Source of the DNA: Saccharopolyspora soli
GTDB taxonomy: Bacteria; Actinomycetota; Actinomycetes; Mycobacteriales; Pseudonocardiaceae
Length of the DNA: 64,000 nt
NCBI RefSeq assembly: GCF_022678645.1
Contig: NZ_JALBWV010000033.1
Location: forward strand, 1 to 64,000
Reading direction: 5' to 3'
Shown: positions 35,644 through 44,895 of the stretch, piece by piece
How positions within the stretch are numbered: position 1 is the first letter of the stretch
How the letters are laid out: each line of letters begins with the position of its first letter
Made by a program: the position numbers and the translations under genes
Notes under the pieces: model-generated
Told to the model about the DNA's origin: nothing
The model's input: only the letters and a program-made list of their open reading frames with translations
The model's database searches: none

Positions 35644-37017
35644 TCAGCGCCGCATGAACGGTGGTATGTCGACGTCGTCGTCGGTGTCGTCGTTCACCGG
35701 GACGGCGCGGTTCGGCAGTGCGCCGGGGCGGCTGGAAGTGCCGCCGTGCGTCGGGTATCCGCCGCTGGCGCGGGTGGGCACCGACACGTTCTGCTGACCG
35801 GTGGCCGGACCGTCGCTGCCGAACAGCCCGGTGCGCTGGCCGAGTCCGGGGCGCTGCGACGCTTCCGGTGCGGGCTCCGGCTGCGCCGGAGGCGTCGGTG
35901 GCTGCACGACCGGCGGCGCGACCGGCTGCTCCGCCTGCGGCGTCGGTTGCGGCGGCGCCGGGCGAGCTTCGGGCTCCGCCACGGGTGCGGGCTTCTCGGC
36001 GCTCCCAGCGGGTTCGGCGTCCTCGGTCCGGGAGCCGACCCTGGTCGGGTCGAGCTTCTTGTGGGTCGGCGTGCCAGCGTCGAACCCGGCGGCGATCACG
36101 GTCACCCGCACCTCATCGCCCAGCGAGTCGTCGATGACCGTGCCGAAGATGATGTTGGCCTCGGGGTGCGCGGACTCCTGCACCAGCGACGCCGACTCGT
36201 TGATCTCGAACAGACCGAGGTCGGAGCCACCGGCGATGGCCAGCAGCACGCCGTGCGCGCCCTCCATGGACGCTTCCAGCAGCGGCGAGTTGATCGCCTT
36301 CTGCGCGGCCTGCACCGCCCGGCCCTCGCCGCGCGCCGAGCCGATGCCCATCAGCGCACTGCCAGCGCCGGACATGACGCTCTTCACGTCGGCGAAGTCG
36401 AGGTTGATCAGACCGGGCGTGGTGATCAGGTCGGTGATGCCCTGGACACCGGAGAGCAGCACCTCGTCAGCGGACCGGAAGGCGTCCATCAGGCTCACCC
36501 CGATGTCGCCGAGCTGCAGCAGCCGGTCGTTCGGGATGACGATCAGGGTGTCGCAGCACTCGCGGAGCTCCTTGATGCCCTGTTCGGCCTGCGCCGCGCG
36601 GCGCTTGCCCTCGAAGGAGAACGGCCGGGTGACCACGCCGATGGTCAGCGCGCCGAGCTTGCGCGCGATCGACGCCACGACCGGCGCGCCGCCGGTGCCG
36701 GTGCCGCCGCCTTCACCAGCGGTCACGAACACCATGTCGGCGCCCTTGAGGACCTCTTCGATCTCTTCCTTGTGGTCCTCGGCGGCCTTGTGACCGACTT
36801 CCGGCGCGGCGCCAGCTCCGAGACCACGGGTCAGCTCGCGGCCGATGTCCAGCTTCACGTCGGCATCGGACATCAGCAGGGCCTGCGCGTCGGTGTTCAC
36901 CGCGATGAACTCGACACCTTTGAGCCCGACCTCGATCATGCGGTTCACGGCGTTGACGCCGCCGCCGCCGATGCCGACGACCTTGATCACCGCGAGATAG
37001 TTGTGCGGGGGCGTCAT
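35644..37017 (-). CDS. ftsZ: Cell division protein FtsZ
   Basis: A 457-residue tubulin-like GTPase that forms the division ring. The signature [12 protein letters not shown] and the N-terminal [15 protein letters not shown] are intact. After the GTPase core (to about residue 320) comes a Pro/Gln/Glu-rich linker and the C-terminal peptide [12 protein letters not shown], which binds SepF and other partners. ATG 37017 has GAAGG eight bases upstream. It is not next to ftsQ: about 4.5 kb of accessory genes intervene, so it must rely on its own promoter. Confidence 0.97.
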   Translation of the reverse strand: MTPPHNYLAVIKVVGIGGGGVNAVNRMIEVGLKGVEFIAVNTDAQALLMSDADVKLDIGRELTRGLGAGAAPEVGHKAAEDHKEEIEEVLKGADMVFVTAGEGGGTGTGGAPVVASIARKLGALTIGVVTRPFSFEGKRRAAQAEQGIKELRECCDTLIVIPNDRLLQLGDIGVSLMDAFRSADEVLLSGVQGITDLITTPGLINLDFADVKSVMSGAGSALMGIGSARGEGRAVQAAQKAINSPLLEASMEGAHGVLLAIAGGSDLGLFEINESASLVQESAHPEANIIFGTVIDDSLGDEVRVTVIAAGFDAGTPTHKKLDPTRVGSRTEDAEPAGSAEKPAPVAEPEARPAPPQPTPQAEQPVAPPVVQPPTPPAQPEPAPEASQRPGLGQRTGLFGSDGPATGQQNVSVPTRASGGYPTHGGTSSRPGALPNRAVPVNDDTDDDVDIPPFMRR

Positions 37018-37473
37018 CGGATCCGCCTTCCTGATCGTGGCTCTGCGCTCGCTACGTCGGCCGCTGGTCCAGCGGTCGCCGACGCGGGTCCGCCCGGTCG
37101 CTGCCAGCACGGGATTCGAGGTGCAGCCGATCCCGTGCGTGGTCCGGACGGTAGGCATCCAACTACCCCCGCGTCCAGCAGCCACGCCGGGATCCGTGGC
37201 AGGTGTGTTGTGCCGCGCACCTTCGTCGCTTCCGCCTCGACCGTTTTCGTTGTTGACCAGCGGTCCGCCCGCCGCGGCGAGCCCAGTGTTGTTCCTCCCC
37301 TGGTGCGGTGCTCACGTCTCGGACGTGATCACCACCAACACCGTACCCCGAGCCCTGCTCACCCGGTCGAGGCAGGCAGTTTCGGACTCGCCTGGCAAAT
37401 CCCGACCGGAGGTGTCCGGATTCGCTGCCATGGTCGCTGCTCGACCGAATCTGGAACAGGAGGAATTCCTGAC
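37018..37473. other. Intergenic region upstream of ftsZ and SDR gene
   Basis: 456 bases between divergent ftsZ and the SDR gene. It must contain the ftsZ promoter now that ftsQ is distant. I find no consensus -35/-10 pair that I would defend, and no RNA element or gene. Confidence 0.5.
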
Positions 37474-38391
37474 ATGACTGGACAACTGCACGGCAAGGTC
37501 GCGCTGGTGGCCGGGGCGACCCGAGGCGCGGGGCGCGGCATCGCCGTGGAGCTGGGGGCAGCTGGTGCGACCGTCTACGGCACTGGGCGCAGCACGCGGG
37601 AGCAGCGCTCGGACTACGACCGGCCGGAGACCATTGAGGACACCGCCGAACTGGTGACGCGGGCGGGCGGCCGGGGCATCGCGGTCCGGGTCGACCACAC
37701 CGACCCGGCGCAGGTCCGCGGGCTGGTGCAGCGGATCGAGGCGGAGCAGGGCCGACTGGACGTCCTGGTCAACGACCTCGGCGGCGAGCACCTGATGGAC
37801 TGGCACAAACCGATCTGGCAGCAGGACCTGACCAAGGGCCTCCAGCGGTTGCGCACCGGAATCGAAGCGCACATGATCACCAGCCACTTCGCGCTGGCAC
37901 TGCTGAGCAAGCAGCCGGGCGGGCTCGTCGTGGAGCTCACCGACGGCACGGCGGAGGTGAACGAGCAGTACTACCGCAGCGATTGCGGAGCGTTCTTCGA
38001 CATCGCCAAGACAGCCATGCACCGGCTGGCCCGGGCCCAGGGGGAGGAGTTGAAGGAGTTCGGCGGCACTGCGGTTTCGCTGACGCCGGGCTGGCTGCGC
38101 TCGGAGATGATGCTGGAGCACTTCGGCGTCACCGAGGAGAACTGGCGGGAGTCCACCACCGCCCCGCCGGGCTTCGCCATCGCCGAGTCGCCCGCCTTCG
38201 TCGGCCGCGCGGTGGTCGCCCTGGCGACCGACCCGGAGGTGGCCCGCTGGAACACCGAGTCGCTGTCGAGCGGATACCTCGCGAAGGTCTACGGCTTCAC
38301 CGACACCGACGGCTCCCAACCGGACTGCTGGCGCTACGCCCTCGAAGTCGAGTGGCCCGGCAAACCCGGAAACCCCGACGACTACCGCTGA
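37474..38391 (+). CDS. Short-chain dehydrogenase/reductase, catalytic Tyr replaced
   Basis: A 305-residue SDR protein. The Rossmann motif GATRGAGRG (14-22) and the RST basic motif at 39-41, favouring NADP, are present. In place of the usual YxxxK the sequence reads F175-D-I-A-K179 (GAFFDIAKTAMHRL); the catalytic lysine is kept but the tyrosine is phenylalanine. The family relatives I know have FYDLVK here. It may be inactive as an oxidoreductase or use another residue. ATG 37474 follows AGGAGGAA. It is convergent with a WYL regulator across a family A hairpin, within the insert between ftsZ and ftsQ. Confidence 0.85.
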   Translation: MTGQLHGKVALVAGATRGAGRGIAVELGAAGATVYGTGRSTREQRSDYDRPETIEDTAELVTRAGGRGIAVRVDHTDPAQVRGLVQRIEAEQGRLDVLVNDLGGEHLMDWHKPIWQQDLTKGLQRLRTGIEAHMITSHFALALLSKQPGGLVVELTDGTAEVNEQYYRSDCGAFFDIAKTAMHRLARAQGEELKEFGGTAVSLTPGWLRSEMMLEHFGVTEENWRESTTAPPGFAIAESPAFVGRAVVALATDPEVARWNTESLSSGYLAKVYGFTDTDGSQPDCWRYALEVEWPGKPGNPDDYR

Positions 38392-38401
38392 CGGGTGATG
38401 A

Positions 38402-38448
38402 GTGAAGGGCACCTGTGACCGGCTTACTCGGTCACAGGTGCCCTTCAC
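38402..38448. repeat. Long hairpin repeat, family A, copy 4
   Basis: GTGAAGGGCACCTGTGACC (38402-38420) pairs perfectly over 19 bp with GGTCACAGGTGCCCTTCAC (38430-38448), loop GGCTTACTC. It lies between convergent SDR and WYL genes. Its left part gives the WYL gene its stop codon and last codons. Confidence 0.85.
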
Positions 38449-39424
38449 CTCGACCAAGATCACCGTAAAGGGTGGCGAGGCGGGTGGCGGCGCTGGCGAA
38501 CTGGTGGCGGAGTTCGGGTGGGGCGAGGATTTCCACTTCCGGGCCGAGTTGGAGCAGTTGGTCGTAGGCGATCTGGAGCGATTCGACGGGTAGCGTCGTG
38601 GTCATCCAGCCTTCGGTGTCGGGTTCGCCCACGGCGGCTTCGGCGGCGCGGGCACCGGCTCCGTCGGTGGTCGCGTGGAGCTTGCGCAGGCCGATCGGAC
38701 TGATCCGGATTTCGATGGTCTCGGTCAGCAGCGAGCGGGCGAACTCCTCCGACTTGCGCTCCCAGAACGCGGCGAGGTCGAAGGTCTCGTCCCGGTTGAA
38801 GGTCTCCTCCGCCACTTCGACGCTGCGGAAGCGGTCCACCCGGTACGTCAGGAACCGCTGTTCGCAGCGGGCCGCCAGGTACCAGACCCCGGCCTTGAGC
38901 ACGAGGCCGTGCGGCTCGATCCGGCGCTGCACCTCCCGTTCGCCGCGCTGGTACGACGCGGTCACCCGGAGGTCGCGCCACACCGCGCGGCTCAGTTCCG
39001 GTAGCACGGCCGGGGTTTCGACCTCGCGGAACCAGCGCGGGGCGTCCAGGTGGAACCGCTGACCGACCCGCTGCGGCGCATCGCGGAACGGCGGTGCCAA
39101 CGCCGCCGACGCCTTGAGCTGTGCCGAGGCGACGGCTTCGCCCAGCCCCATGTCGATCGCCGGGCCCGGCACGCCGGAGAGGAACAGGGCCTCGGCTTCG
39201 GCCTGGTGCAGGCCGGTGAGCTTGGCCCGGTAGCCGCCGAGCAGCCGGTACCCGCCGGTCCGGCCCCGCTCGGCGTACACCGGCACCCCGGCCTCGGCCA
39301 GCGCGAGCACGTCCCGCGCCACGGTCCGCTCGGAAACCTCCAGCTCGCGGGCGAGTTCCGGCCCGGTCATCGAGCCGCGCACCTGCAACAGGCACAGCAG
39401 CGAAACCAACCTCGATGCCCGCAT
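38432..39424 (-). CDS. WYL-domain transcriptional regulator
   Basis: A 330-residue DeoR-like regulator. An N-terminal HTH (residues 1-60, MTGPELARELEVSERTVARDV) is followed by GGYRLLGGY and the WYL ligand domain (ASYQRGEREVQRRIEPHGLVLKAGVWYLAARCE), then a WCX-type C-terminus. WYL domains often sense nucleic acids or nucleotides. The last residues GRGEGHL are encoded by the family A hairpin, so the natural C-terminus may have been replaced. It is convergent with the SDR gene. Confidence 0.88.
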   Translation of the reverse strand: MRASRLVSLLCLLQVRGSMTGPELARELEVSERTVARDVLALAEAGVPVYAERGRTGGYRLLGGYRAKLTGLHQAEAEALFLSGVPGPAIDMGLGEAVASAQLKASAALAPPFRDAPQRVGQRFHLDAPRWFREVETPAVLPELSRAVWRDLRVTASYQRGEREVQRRIEPHGLVLKAGVWYLAARCEQRFLTYRVDRFRSVEVAEETFNRDETFDLAAFWERKSEEFARSLLTETIEIRISPIGLRKLHATTDGAGARAAEAAVGEPDTEGWMTTTLPVESLQIAYDQLLQLGPEVEILAPPELRHQFASAATRLATLYGDLGRGEGHL

Positions 39425-39584
39425 GCGGCGAGCCTACGGCGCACCCCCGACACCGTCCCTGGTCGCCGTTGCCACCGCATGGAACGGGCGGGCGTTTCGC
39501 ACTTCACGACGGCCGCGGATGCCATACCACGCAATGCCCGTTTCGCCAGGCAGTCCTGGAACGGTCGTCCGGTGCTCGACTGCT

Positions 39585-39606
39585 GGCGATTTCGCGAGAA
39601 ATCGGC
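39585..39606. repeat. CGATTTC hairpin repeat, family B, copy 2
   Basis: GGCGATTTCGCGAGAAATCGGC forms an 8-bp stem with a four-base loop. It lies in about 250 gene-free bases between the WYL gene and the permease remnant, in which I see nothing else. Related to 12132-12159 and 41531-41557. Confidence 0.6.
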
Positions 39607-39672
39607 ACACCACCGCGGCACTCGACACGCCCGACGACACCTCAGTCCCTCCCCGGCGCAGGGACCTGGTGT

Positions 39673-39960
39673 TCAGCGCAGGCCGGTGGTCTTCAGGGAG
39701 GCGACCAGCCACCGCTGGCCGAGCAAGAACACCAGGACCGTCGGCACGGCCGCGAGCATCGCGGCGGCCACCACGTAGTGCTGCTTCGAGGCGTACTGGC
39801 CTTGCAGCGAAGCTATGCCGACCTGGACGACGCGCAGCGACTCGTCCTGGGCCACCGCCAGCGGCCACAGGAAGGAATTCCGGTTGGCCAGGAAGAGCAG
39901 CACCGCCAACGCGGCGAGCATCGGACGGCTCAGCGGCAGGATGACGTGCCAGTAGATCCG
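39673..39960 (-). pseudogene. ABC sugar transporter permease remnant (MalG-like C-terminus)
   Basis: The frame from about 39960 to 39673 encodes the last 95 residues of a MalG/UgpE-type permease: YWHVILPLSRPMLAALAVL, FLWPLAV, VQVGIASLQGQY and the terminal QRWLVASLKTTGLR. The N-terminal two thirds, including most membrane segments and the EAA loop start, are missing, and the sequence upstream has no likeness to it. No binding protein or ATPase gene is near. It is a decayed fragment in the insert between ftsZ and ftsQ. Confidence 0.8.
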
Positions 39961-40217
39961 TTCGCCACCTCGATCACCCCCGTGAGAGCAATCCCGGAAA
40001 ACGATCGCTGACGCTATTGACCGAGCGACGACCACGTCAATGCGCCATTGGTGGCCACCAACACCTGTTCCCACCTTTACCGGAATTCCCGATGAGTCCA
40101 CAGTAGACAATGCCGTTGGTCGGCGGCCGGTTGGTGACCACGTCCCACACTGTCTACGGGGCGTGACCGGCAGCCGAGCAGCGTCCGTCGGCGCCGCGAG
40201 CGTTCGCCTTCGGGGCG

Positions 40218-41450
40218 TCAGGCGAAGCGGGGTGGGCCGCCGTTTAGTGCTCGGTGGGTGGCGTCTTCATCGATGTAGAAGTTCGGGCGTTGGTGGTCTT
40301 CGTCGTAGTAGCGGTGGAAGACCGGGGTTTGCGAGCCTGACATCGGGGGCACGATCCAGGACCAGTCCACCGGGCACTTGCGGCCCGCCGCCTCCTCCTT
40401 GGCGAGGTGCGTCAGGAAGCGCTTGGATTCGGTGTGGTGGTCGGTGATGGTCACCCCGGCCTGCTGGTAGGAGTGCAGCACCGCGCGGTTCAGCTCGACC
40501 AGCGCGCGGTCACGCCACAGGGTGTCCTCGCGCGAAGTGTCCAGGCCCAGCCGCTCGGCGACCAGCGGGACGAGGTTGTAGCGATCGCTGTCGCCGAAGT
40601 TGCGGGCGCCGATCTCGGTGCCCATGTACCAGCCGTTGAACGGCGCCGCCGGGTACGGCACGCCGCCGATGTTCAACCGCATGTGGCTGATCACCGGAAC
40701 CGCGTGCCAGCGCAGGCCCAGCTCGGCGAACCAGGGCAGCTCCGGGTGGGTCACCGGGACCTCTTCGATCACTTCCGGCGGCAGGGCGAACATGTGCGGT
40801 CCTTCGTCGACGGTCTCCACCACCAGCGGAAGCGCGTCGAACGCGGTGCGCCGGAGCGGTGGCTGCCAGCCGAAGCTGAGCACGGCTTCGGTGAAGCGCA
40901 CGTAGCGCGGATCGCCGAGCACCGTGCCGTCCGGTCGCTGGTACCCCGCGTAGCGGACGAGTTGCTCGTTCCAGATCCGCGGTGCCGGGCGCTGCGGCGT
41001 CTCGGGCGGGAACACGCTGATCACCGGGCGGATCTTGCCGTTGTTGGTGGCCATCCGCAGGTGCTGGACGCAGTGCGCGGCAACGCCGGACGCGGTGTGC
41101 ACGTCGCGCAGGTCGCGAACCTTCAGGCTCCGCCAGTAGAGCCGCCCGATGCAGCGAGCGCTGTTGCGCCACGCCACTTGCGCGCCGAAGGTCAGTTCCT
41201 GCTGGGAGTGCCGATAGGTGCCGATCGTGTCCACCTCGTAGCGCATCCGGTCCAGCCGCTGTTGCAGCGATCCGGATTCGCGGTTCTCGGCGTGGAACAG
41301 CCGCAGGAATTCCTCGGCCTCGGCCATGTCCACCGGCGGCGCGGAACGGGCGGACGACGGACGCACCACGCGCAGCCGCCTGGTCGGCTGCGATGCGCTG
41401 GCATTGCCGGAGAAGACGGAGTCCGGCGCGTCGCCACTAACCCTGAACAC
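40218..41450 (-). CDS. nos: Bacterial nitric oxide synthase oxygenase
   Basis: A 410-residue heme enzyme of the NOS oxygenase family that makes NO and citrulline from arginine. The heme thiolate is C100 in QVAWRNSARCIGR, the arginine-binding glutamate is E279 in NGWYMGTEIGARN, and VISHMRLNIGG and the pterin-side WSWIVPPMSGSQTPVFH are present. There is no reductase domain, as usual in bacteria. GTG 41450 is preceded by TACCGT about 10 bases upstream, so the message may be leaderless; Met42 is an alternative start. It lies between ftsQ and ftsZ, an unusual site. Physiological role here is unknown. Confidence 0.92.
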   Translation of the reverse strand: MFRVSGDAPDSVFSGNASASQPTRRLRVVRPSSARSAPPVDMAEAEEFLRLFHAENRESGSLQQRLDRMRYEVDTIGTYRHSQQELTFGAQVAWRNSARCIGRLYWRSLKVRDLRDVHTASGVAAHCVQHLRMATNNGKIRPVISVFPPETPQRPAPRIWNEQLVRYAGYQRPDGTVLGDPRYVRFTEAVLSFGWQPPLRRTAFDALPLVVETVDEGPHMFALPPEVIEEVPVTHPELPWFAELGLRWHAVPVISHMRLNIGGVPYPAAPFNGWYMGTEIGARNFGDSDRYNLVPLVAERLGLDTSREDTLWRDRALVELNRAVLHSYQQAGVTITDHHTESKRFLTHLAKEEAAGRKCPVDWSWIVPPMSGSQTPVFHRYYDEDHQRPNFYIDEDATHRALNGGPPRFA

Positions 41451-41530
41451 GAATCACACGGTAGCGCCACACAAATGATCTTGAGCACGGGCACCTGGGG
41501 TGCGCGGCTGGTCCGCGACGCGGCCACGCG

Positions 41531-41557
41531 GGCGATTTCCCGCGAAATCGGCGAATC
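41531..41557. repeat. CGATTTC hairpin repeat, family B, copy 3
   Basis: GGCGATTTCCCGCGAAATCG at 41531-41550 forms a stem CGATTTC/GAAATCG. It directly follows the ftsQ stop codon and precedes the NOS gene, in position to terminate the mur-fts transcript. Confidence 0.6.
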
Positions 41558-42302
41558 ACGCCACCGTCGGCAAGGCCGGGGTGGTGACGTCGTAGGTCTT
41601 GCCCGGTCGGGTCAGCAGCGCTGGCAGGATCGCTGCCTTCCAGGGAGTTTCCTCCAGCGATCCCCAGTGGACCTCTCGGTTGCCCCTGAGCAGCAGGCGG
41701 ACGTCGTTGGGCTGCTCCGCGATCATCGCGCTGACCTCGGCTCGCAGCGCCTGGGGCAGGGCCATCAGGACCGTCAACGCCGCTCGGGTCGCCGGGTCGT
41801 TCTGCGAAGCCTCCCGCACCCGCAGTTCCGGCAGGCTGGCCGGGCGTTGCGCGACCGCCTCGAACGGCACCCCGTCCGCGTCCACGAGCTGGATCCCGTT
41901 GCGCGCCACCAGGAACGCCACCGGCATGCGTTCGATGATCCGCACCCGCACCGCGGACGGCCAGGCCAGCGACACCTGGGCCGCCGCGATCTTCGGCATC
42001 GCCCGCAGCCGGGTCTGGACGTCGTCGACGTCCACCTGCAGCATCGGAGTGCCCGGCTCGATGCCAGCCGCCCGCACCACCTGGTCCTGGGCGAGCGTCG
42101 CGTTGCCGACGACCTCGACCGACCGGACGCCCAGCAGCGGCGTGAAGTACAGCACGACCACGCCGAGCGTCATCGCCGCCAGCACCGCCGGTAGCGCCCA
42201 GCGCCGCCACTTCGGGAGGATCGTCCGGCCGCCCCGCACCGGGCGGCCCCGAGTGCTGCGCGGCCCGGGGCGCTCCGTCGCGCGACGACGCGTTGGGGTC
42301 AC
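41556..42302 (-). CDS. ftsQ: Cell division protein FtsQ
   Basis: A 248-residue bitopic membrane protein of the divisome. A basic cytoplasmic tail of about 35 residues, one membrane segment (about 36-54), then the POTRA domain ([26 protein letters not shown]) and a beta domain. GTG 42302 overlaps the murC stop (GTGA). Its 3' end carries a family B hairpin. In relatives ftsZ follows directly; here four genes or remnants lie in between. Confidence 0.95.
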   Translation of the reverse strand: MTPTRRRATERPGPRSTRGRPVRGGRTILPKWRRWALPAVLAAMTLGVVVLYFTPLLGVRSVEVVGNATLAQDQVVRAAGIEPGTPMLQVDVDDVQTRLRAMPKIAAAQVSLAWPSAVRVRIIERMPVAFLVARNGIQLVDADGVPFEAVAQRPASLPELRVREASQNDPATRAALTVLMALPQALRAEVSAMIAEQPNDVRLLLRGNREVHWGSLEETPWKAAILPALLTRPGKTYDVTTPALPTVA

Positions 42303-43744
42303 CCCAATTCCTCCCCGGCGGCGCGGTCCTGCCCGGCGTGCCGGTCGAGCTCGGCGAGGATCTCCGGGCCGAGCATCGTCACGTCCCCGGCCCCCATGGT
42401 CAGCACCAGGTCACCGGGCCGGGCCCGGCTCGCGACCAGCGGCGCGGCCGCCGCGAAAGACTGCTCGTAGTGCACCTTTTCGGCCGACAGCGGCACCTGG
42501 TCGGCGATCAGCTTGCCGGTGACACCCGGCTGCGGATCCTCGCGCGCGCCGTAGACGTCGAGCACCACGACCTCGTCGGCCAGTCCCAGCGCGGTCGCGA
42601 ACTCGTCGGAGAACGCCGCTGTGCGGGAGAACAGGTGCGGCTGGAACACCACTACCAAGCGGCCGTCGCCGACCACCGGCCGAGCCGCGCGCAGCTGCGC
42701 GTCCACTTCGGTCGGGTGGTGCGCGTAGTCGTCGTAGACCCGGACGCCGTCGGCGCGGCCCTTGAACTCGAACCGCCGCCGGACCCCGCCGAAGGCCGCG
42801 AGCCCGTCGAGCAGATCCGCAAGCGGCGCGCCGAGTTCCAGCCCGGCCAGCAACGCGGCGACCGCGTTGCCCGCCATGTGCTCGCCCGGCACCGAAACCT
42901 GCACGTCGACGCGGTCACCGTCGAGTTCCACGGCCGCCACTCCGGTGCCGTGCTGGGGCCGGTAACCGACCAGCCGCGCGTCACCGTCGCCGGTCACCGA
43001 AGTCCCGTAGCGCCGCACCCGGATCCCGGCCGCGGCCGCCCGGTCGGCCAGCTCGGCGGCCCCCGGATCGTCGGCGCAGGCGATCAGCACCCCGCCCGGC
43101 TCGATCCGCTGCACGAACTCCTCGAAGACCTTGGTGTACGCCTCGGCGGTGCCGTGGTGGTCCAGGTGGTCGGGTTCGACGTTGGTCACCACCGCCACCG
43201 ACGGCGCGAACACCAGGAACGAGCCGTCGCTCTCGTCCGCCTCCGCGACGAAGATGCTGCCGTCGCCGTGGTGCGCGTTCGCACCGGACTCGTTGAGGTC
43301 GCCGCCGATGGCGAAGGACGGGTCGAACCGGCAATGCTGCAGCGCCACGGTCAGCATCGACGTGGTGGAGGTCTTGCCATGGGTGCCCGCCACGCAGGCC
43401 ACCCGGTGCCCCGCCATCAGCGCGGCCAGCGCTTCGGCCCGGCGCAGCACGGCGATGCCGCGCCGCTGCGCCTCCACCAGCTCCGCGTTGTCCGGCTTGA
43501 TCGCCGTGGACACCACGACCGCCGTCGGGTCGGCGTCGAACTGGTCGAGGTGCTCCGCCTGGTGGCCGATGCCGATGTGCGCGCCCTGCGCCCGCAGCGC
43601 GAGCACGGTGCGCGAGTCGCGGGCGTCCGAACCGGACACCTGCTGCCCGCGGGCCAGCAGGATCCGGGCGATACCGCTCATCCCGGCGCCACCGATGCCG
43701 ATCAGGTGCACCCGAGCGAGGTCCGAAGTGGACGGTTCGGTCAC
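42299..43744 (-). CDS. murC: UDP-N-acetylmuramate-L-alanine ligase
   Basis: A 481-residue Mur ligase that adds L-alanine to UDP-MurNAc. N-terminal [15 protein letters not shown] binds the UDP part; the ATP loop is [20 protein letters not shown] and [11 protein letters not shown] supply metal and catalytic residues; the last domain has [10 protein letters not shown] and [13 protein letters not shown] 43744 overlaps the murG stop codon. It is in the translationally coupled murE-to-ftsQ string. Confidence 0.97.
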   Translation of the reverse strand: MTEPSTSDLARVHLIGIGGAGMSGIARILLARGQQVSGSDARDSRTVLALRAQGAHIGIGHQAEHLDQFDADPTAVVVSTAIKPDNAELVEAQRRGIAVLRRAEALAALMAGHRVACVAGTHGKTSTTSMLTVALQHCRFDPSFAIGGDLNESGANAHHGDGSIFVAEADESDGSFLVFAPSVAVVTNVEPDHLDHHGTAEAYTKVFEEFVQRIEPGGVLIACADDPGAAELADRAAAAGIRVRRYGTSVTGDGDARLVGYRPQHGTGVAAVELDGDRVDVQVSVPGEHMAGNAVAALLAGLELGAPLADLLDGLAAFGGVRRRFEFKGRADGVRVYDDYAHHPTEVDAQLRAARPVVGDGRLVVVFQPHLFSRTAAFSDEFATALGLADEVVVLDVYGAREDPQPGVTGKLIADQVPLSAEKVHYEQSFAAAAPLVASRARPGDLVLTMGAGDVTMLGPEILAELDRHAGQDRAAGEELG

Positions 43745-44895
43745 TGTCCGGCCACCTCCAGCACGATCTGCGCCAGCACGTGGTCGGCCTCGCGGTGCCC
43801 GGTACCCAGCGTGGCCCGGCTCATCTCCTGCAGCCGCTGGGCGTCGCGCGCCAGCGGCAGCACCTCGTCGATCACCCGCTGCGTGGTCAGCTGCTCGTCC
43901 GCCACCAGCCGCGCACCACCGGCGCTCACCACCGGCTGCGCGTTGAGCGCCTGCTCGCCGTTGCCGTGCGGTAGCGGCACGAACACCGCGGGCAGTCCGA
44001 CGGCCGAGACCTCCGCGACGGTCATCGCGCCGGAGCGGCACACCACCAGGTCCGCCGCCGCGTACGCCAGGTCCATCCGCTCCAGGTAGGGCACCGCGGT
44101 GTAGGCCGGTGCGCCGGGAACCTGTTGCACCGCAATGGTGTTCTTCGGTCCGTGCGCGTGCAGCACACCGATTCCGGCGCGCCCCAACGCTTCCGCCGCA
44201 CCGGAGAACGCGACGTTCAGCGTGCGCGCGCCCTGCGAGCCGCCGAACACCAGGATCACCGGCGCGTGCGGGTGCAGTCCGAAGTGCGCGCGGGCCTGCG
44301 CCCGCAGCGCCCACCTGTCCAGCCTGGTGATGGACTCGCGCAGCGGGATCCCGATGGTCTGCGCCCCGGTCAGACCGCTGTCCGGGGTCGCCGCGAGCAC
44401 CCGGTCCGCGAACTTCGCGCCCACCTTGTTCGCCAGCCCGGCCCGCGCGTTGGCCTCGTGCACCACGATCGGCACCCGACCGCGCGCGGCCAGGTACGCG
44501 GGCAGCGAGACGTAGCCGCCGAAGCCGACCACCACGTGCGCGCCGACGCGGTCCAGCACGTCGCGGGTCTGCTTCACCGACTCGCGCACCTTCAGCGGCA
44601 GCTTCAGCAGTTCCGGGCTGGCCTTGCGCGGCATCGGCACCGGCGGGATGAGCTCCAGCGGATAGCCGCGGGCTGGCACCAGCCGGTTCTCCAGGCCGCG
44701 TTCGGTGCCCAGCGCGGTCACCTGGGCGTCCGGCCGCAGCCGACGCACCGCGTCGGCCAGCGCCAGCGCGGGCTCGATGTGCCCGGCGGTGCCGCCACCG
44801 GCGACCACCACCGACAGCGCCCGCCGTCCCACGGCGGCGCTCTGCGGGTCGCCCACGGCACCCTGGTCGATGCGGACCGTTTGCTCCCCGCTCAA
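43741..44895 (-). CDS. murG: UDP-GlcNAc: lipid I GlcNAc transferase
   Basis: A 384-residue GT-B fold enzyme at the inner face of the membrane that turns lipid I into lipid II. The glycine loops are [18 protein letters not shown] and [12 protein letters not shown], with FGGYVSLP between; the sugar-nucleotide site is [26 protein letters not shown]. It starts with TTG 44895, which overlaps the ftsW stop (TTGA). An N-terminal extension of about 25 residues precedes the fold. Confidence 0.96.
   Translation of the reverse strand: MSGEQTVRIDQGAVGDPQSAAVGRRALSVVVAGGGTAGHIEPALALADAVRRLRPDAQVTALGTERGLENRLVPARGYPLELIPPVPMPRKASPELLKLPLKVRESVKQTRDVLDRVGAHVVVGFGGYVSLPAYLAARGRVPIVVHEANARAGLANKVGAKFADRVLAATPDSGLTGAQTIGIPLRESITRLDRWALRAQARAHFGLHPHAPVILVFGGSQGARTLNVAFSGAAEALGRAGIGVLHAHGPKNTIAVQQVPGAPAYTAVPYLERMDLAYAAADLVVCRSGAMTVAEVSAVGLPAVFVPLPHGNGEQALNAQPVVSAGGARLVADEQLTTQRVIDEVLPLARDAQRLQEMSRATLGTGHREADHVLAQIVLEVAGQ

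Noticed and set aside
39961..40217. N-terminal part of the ABC permease upstream of the remnant
   Set aside because: The open frame continues to 40110, but the residues beyond about 39960 are not hydrophobic and show no likeness to MalG proteins.
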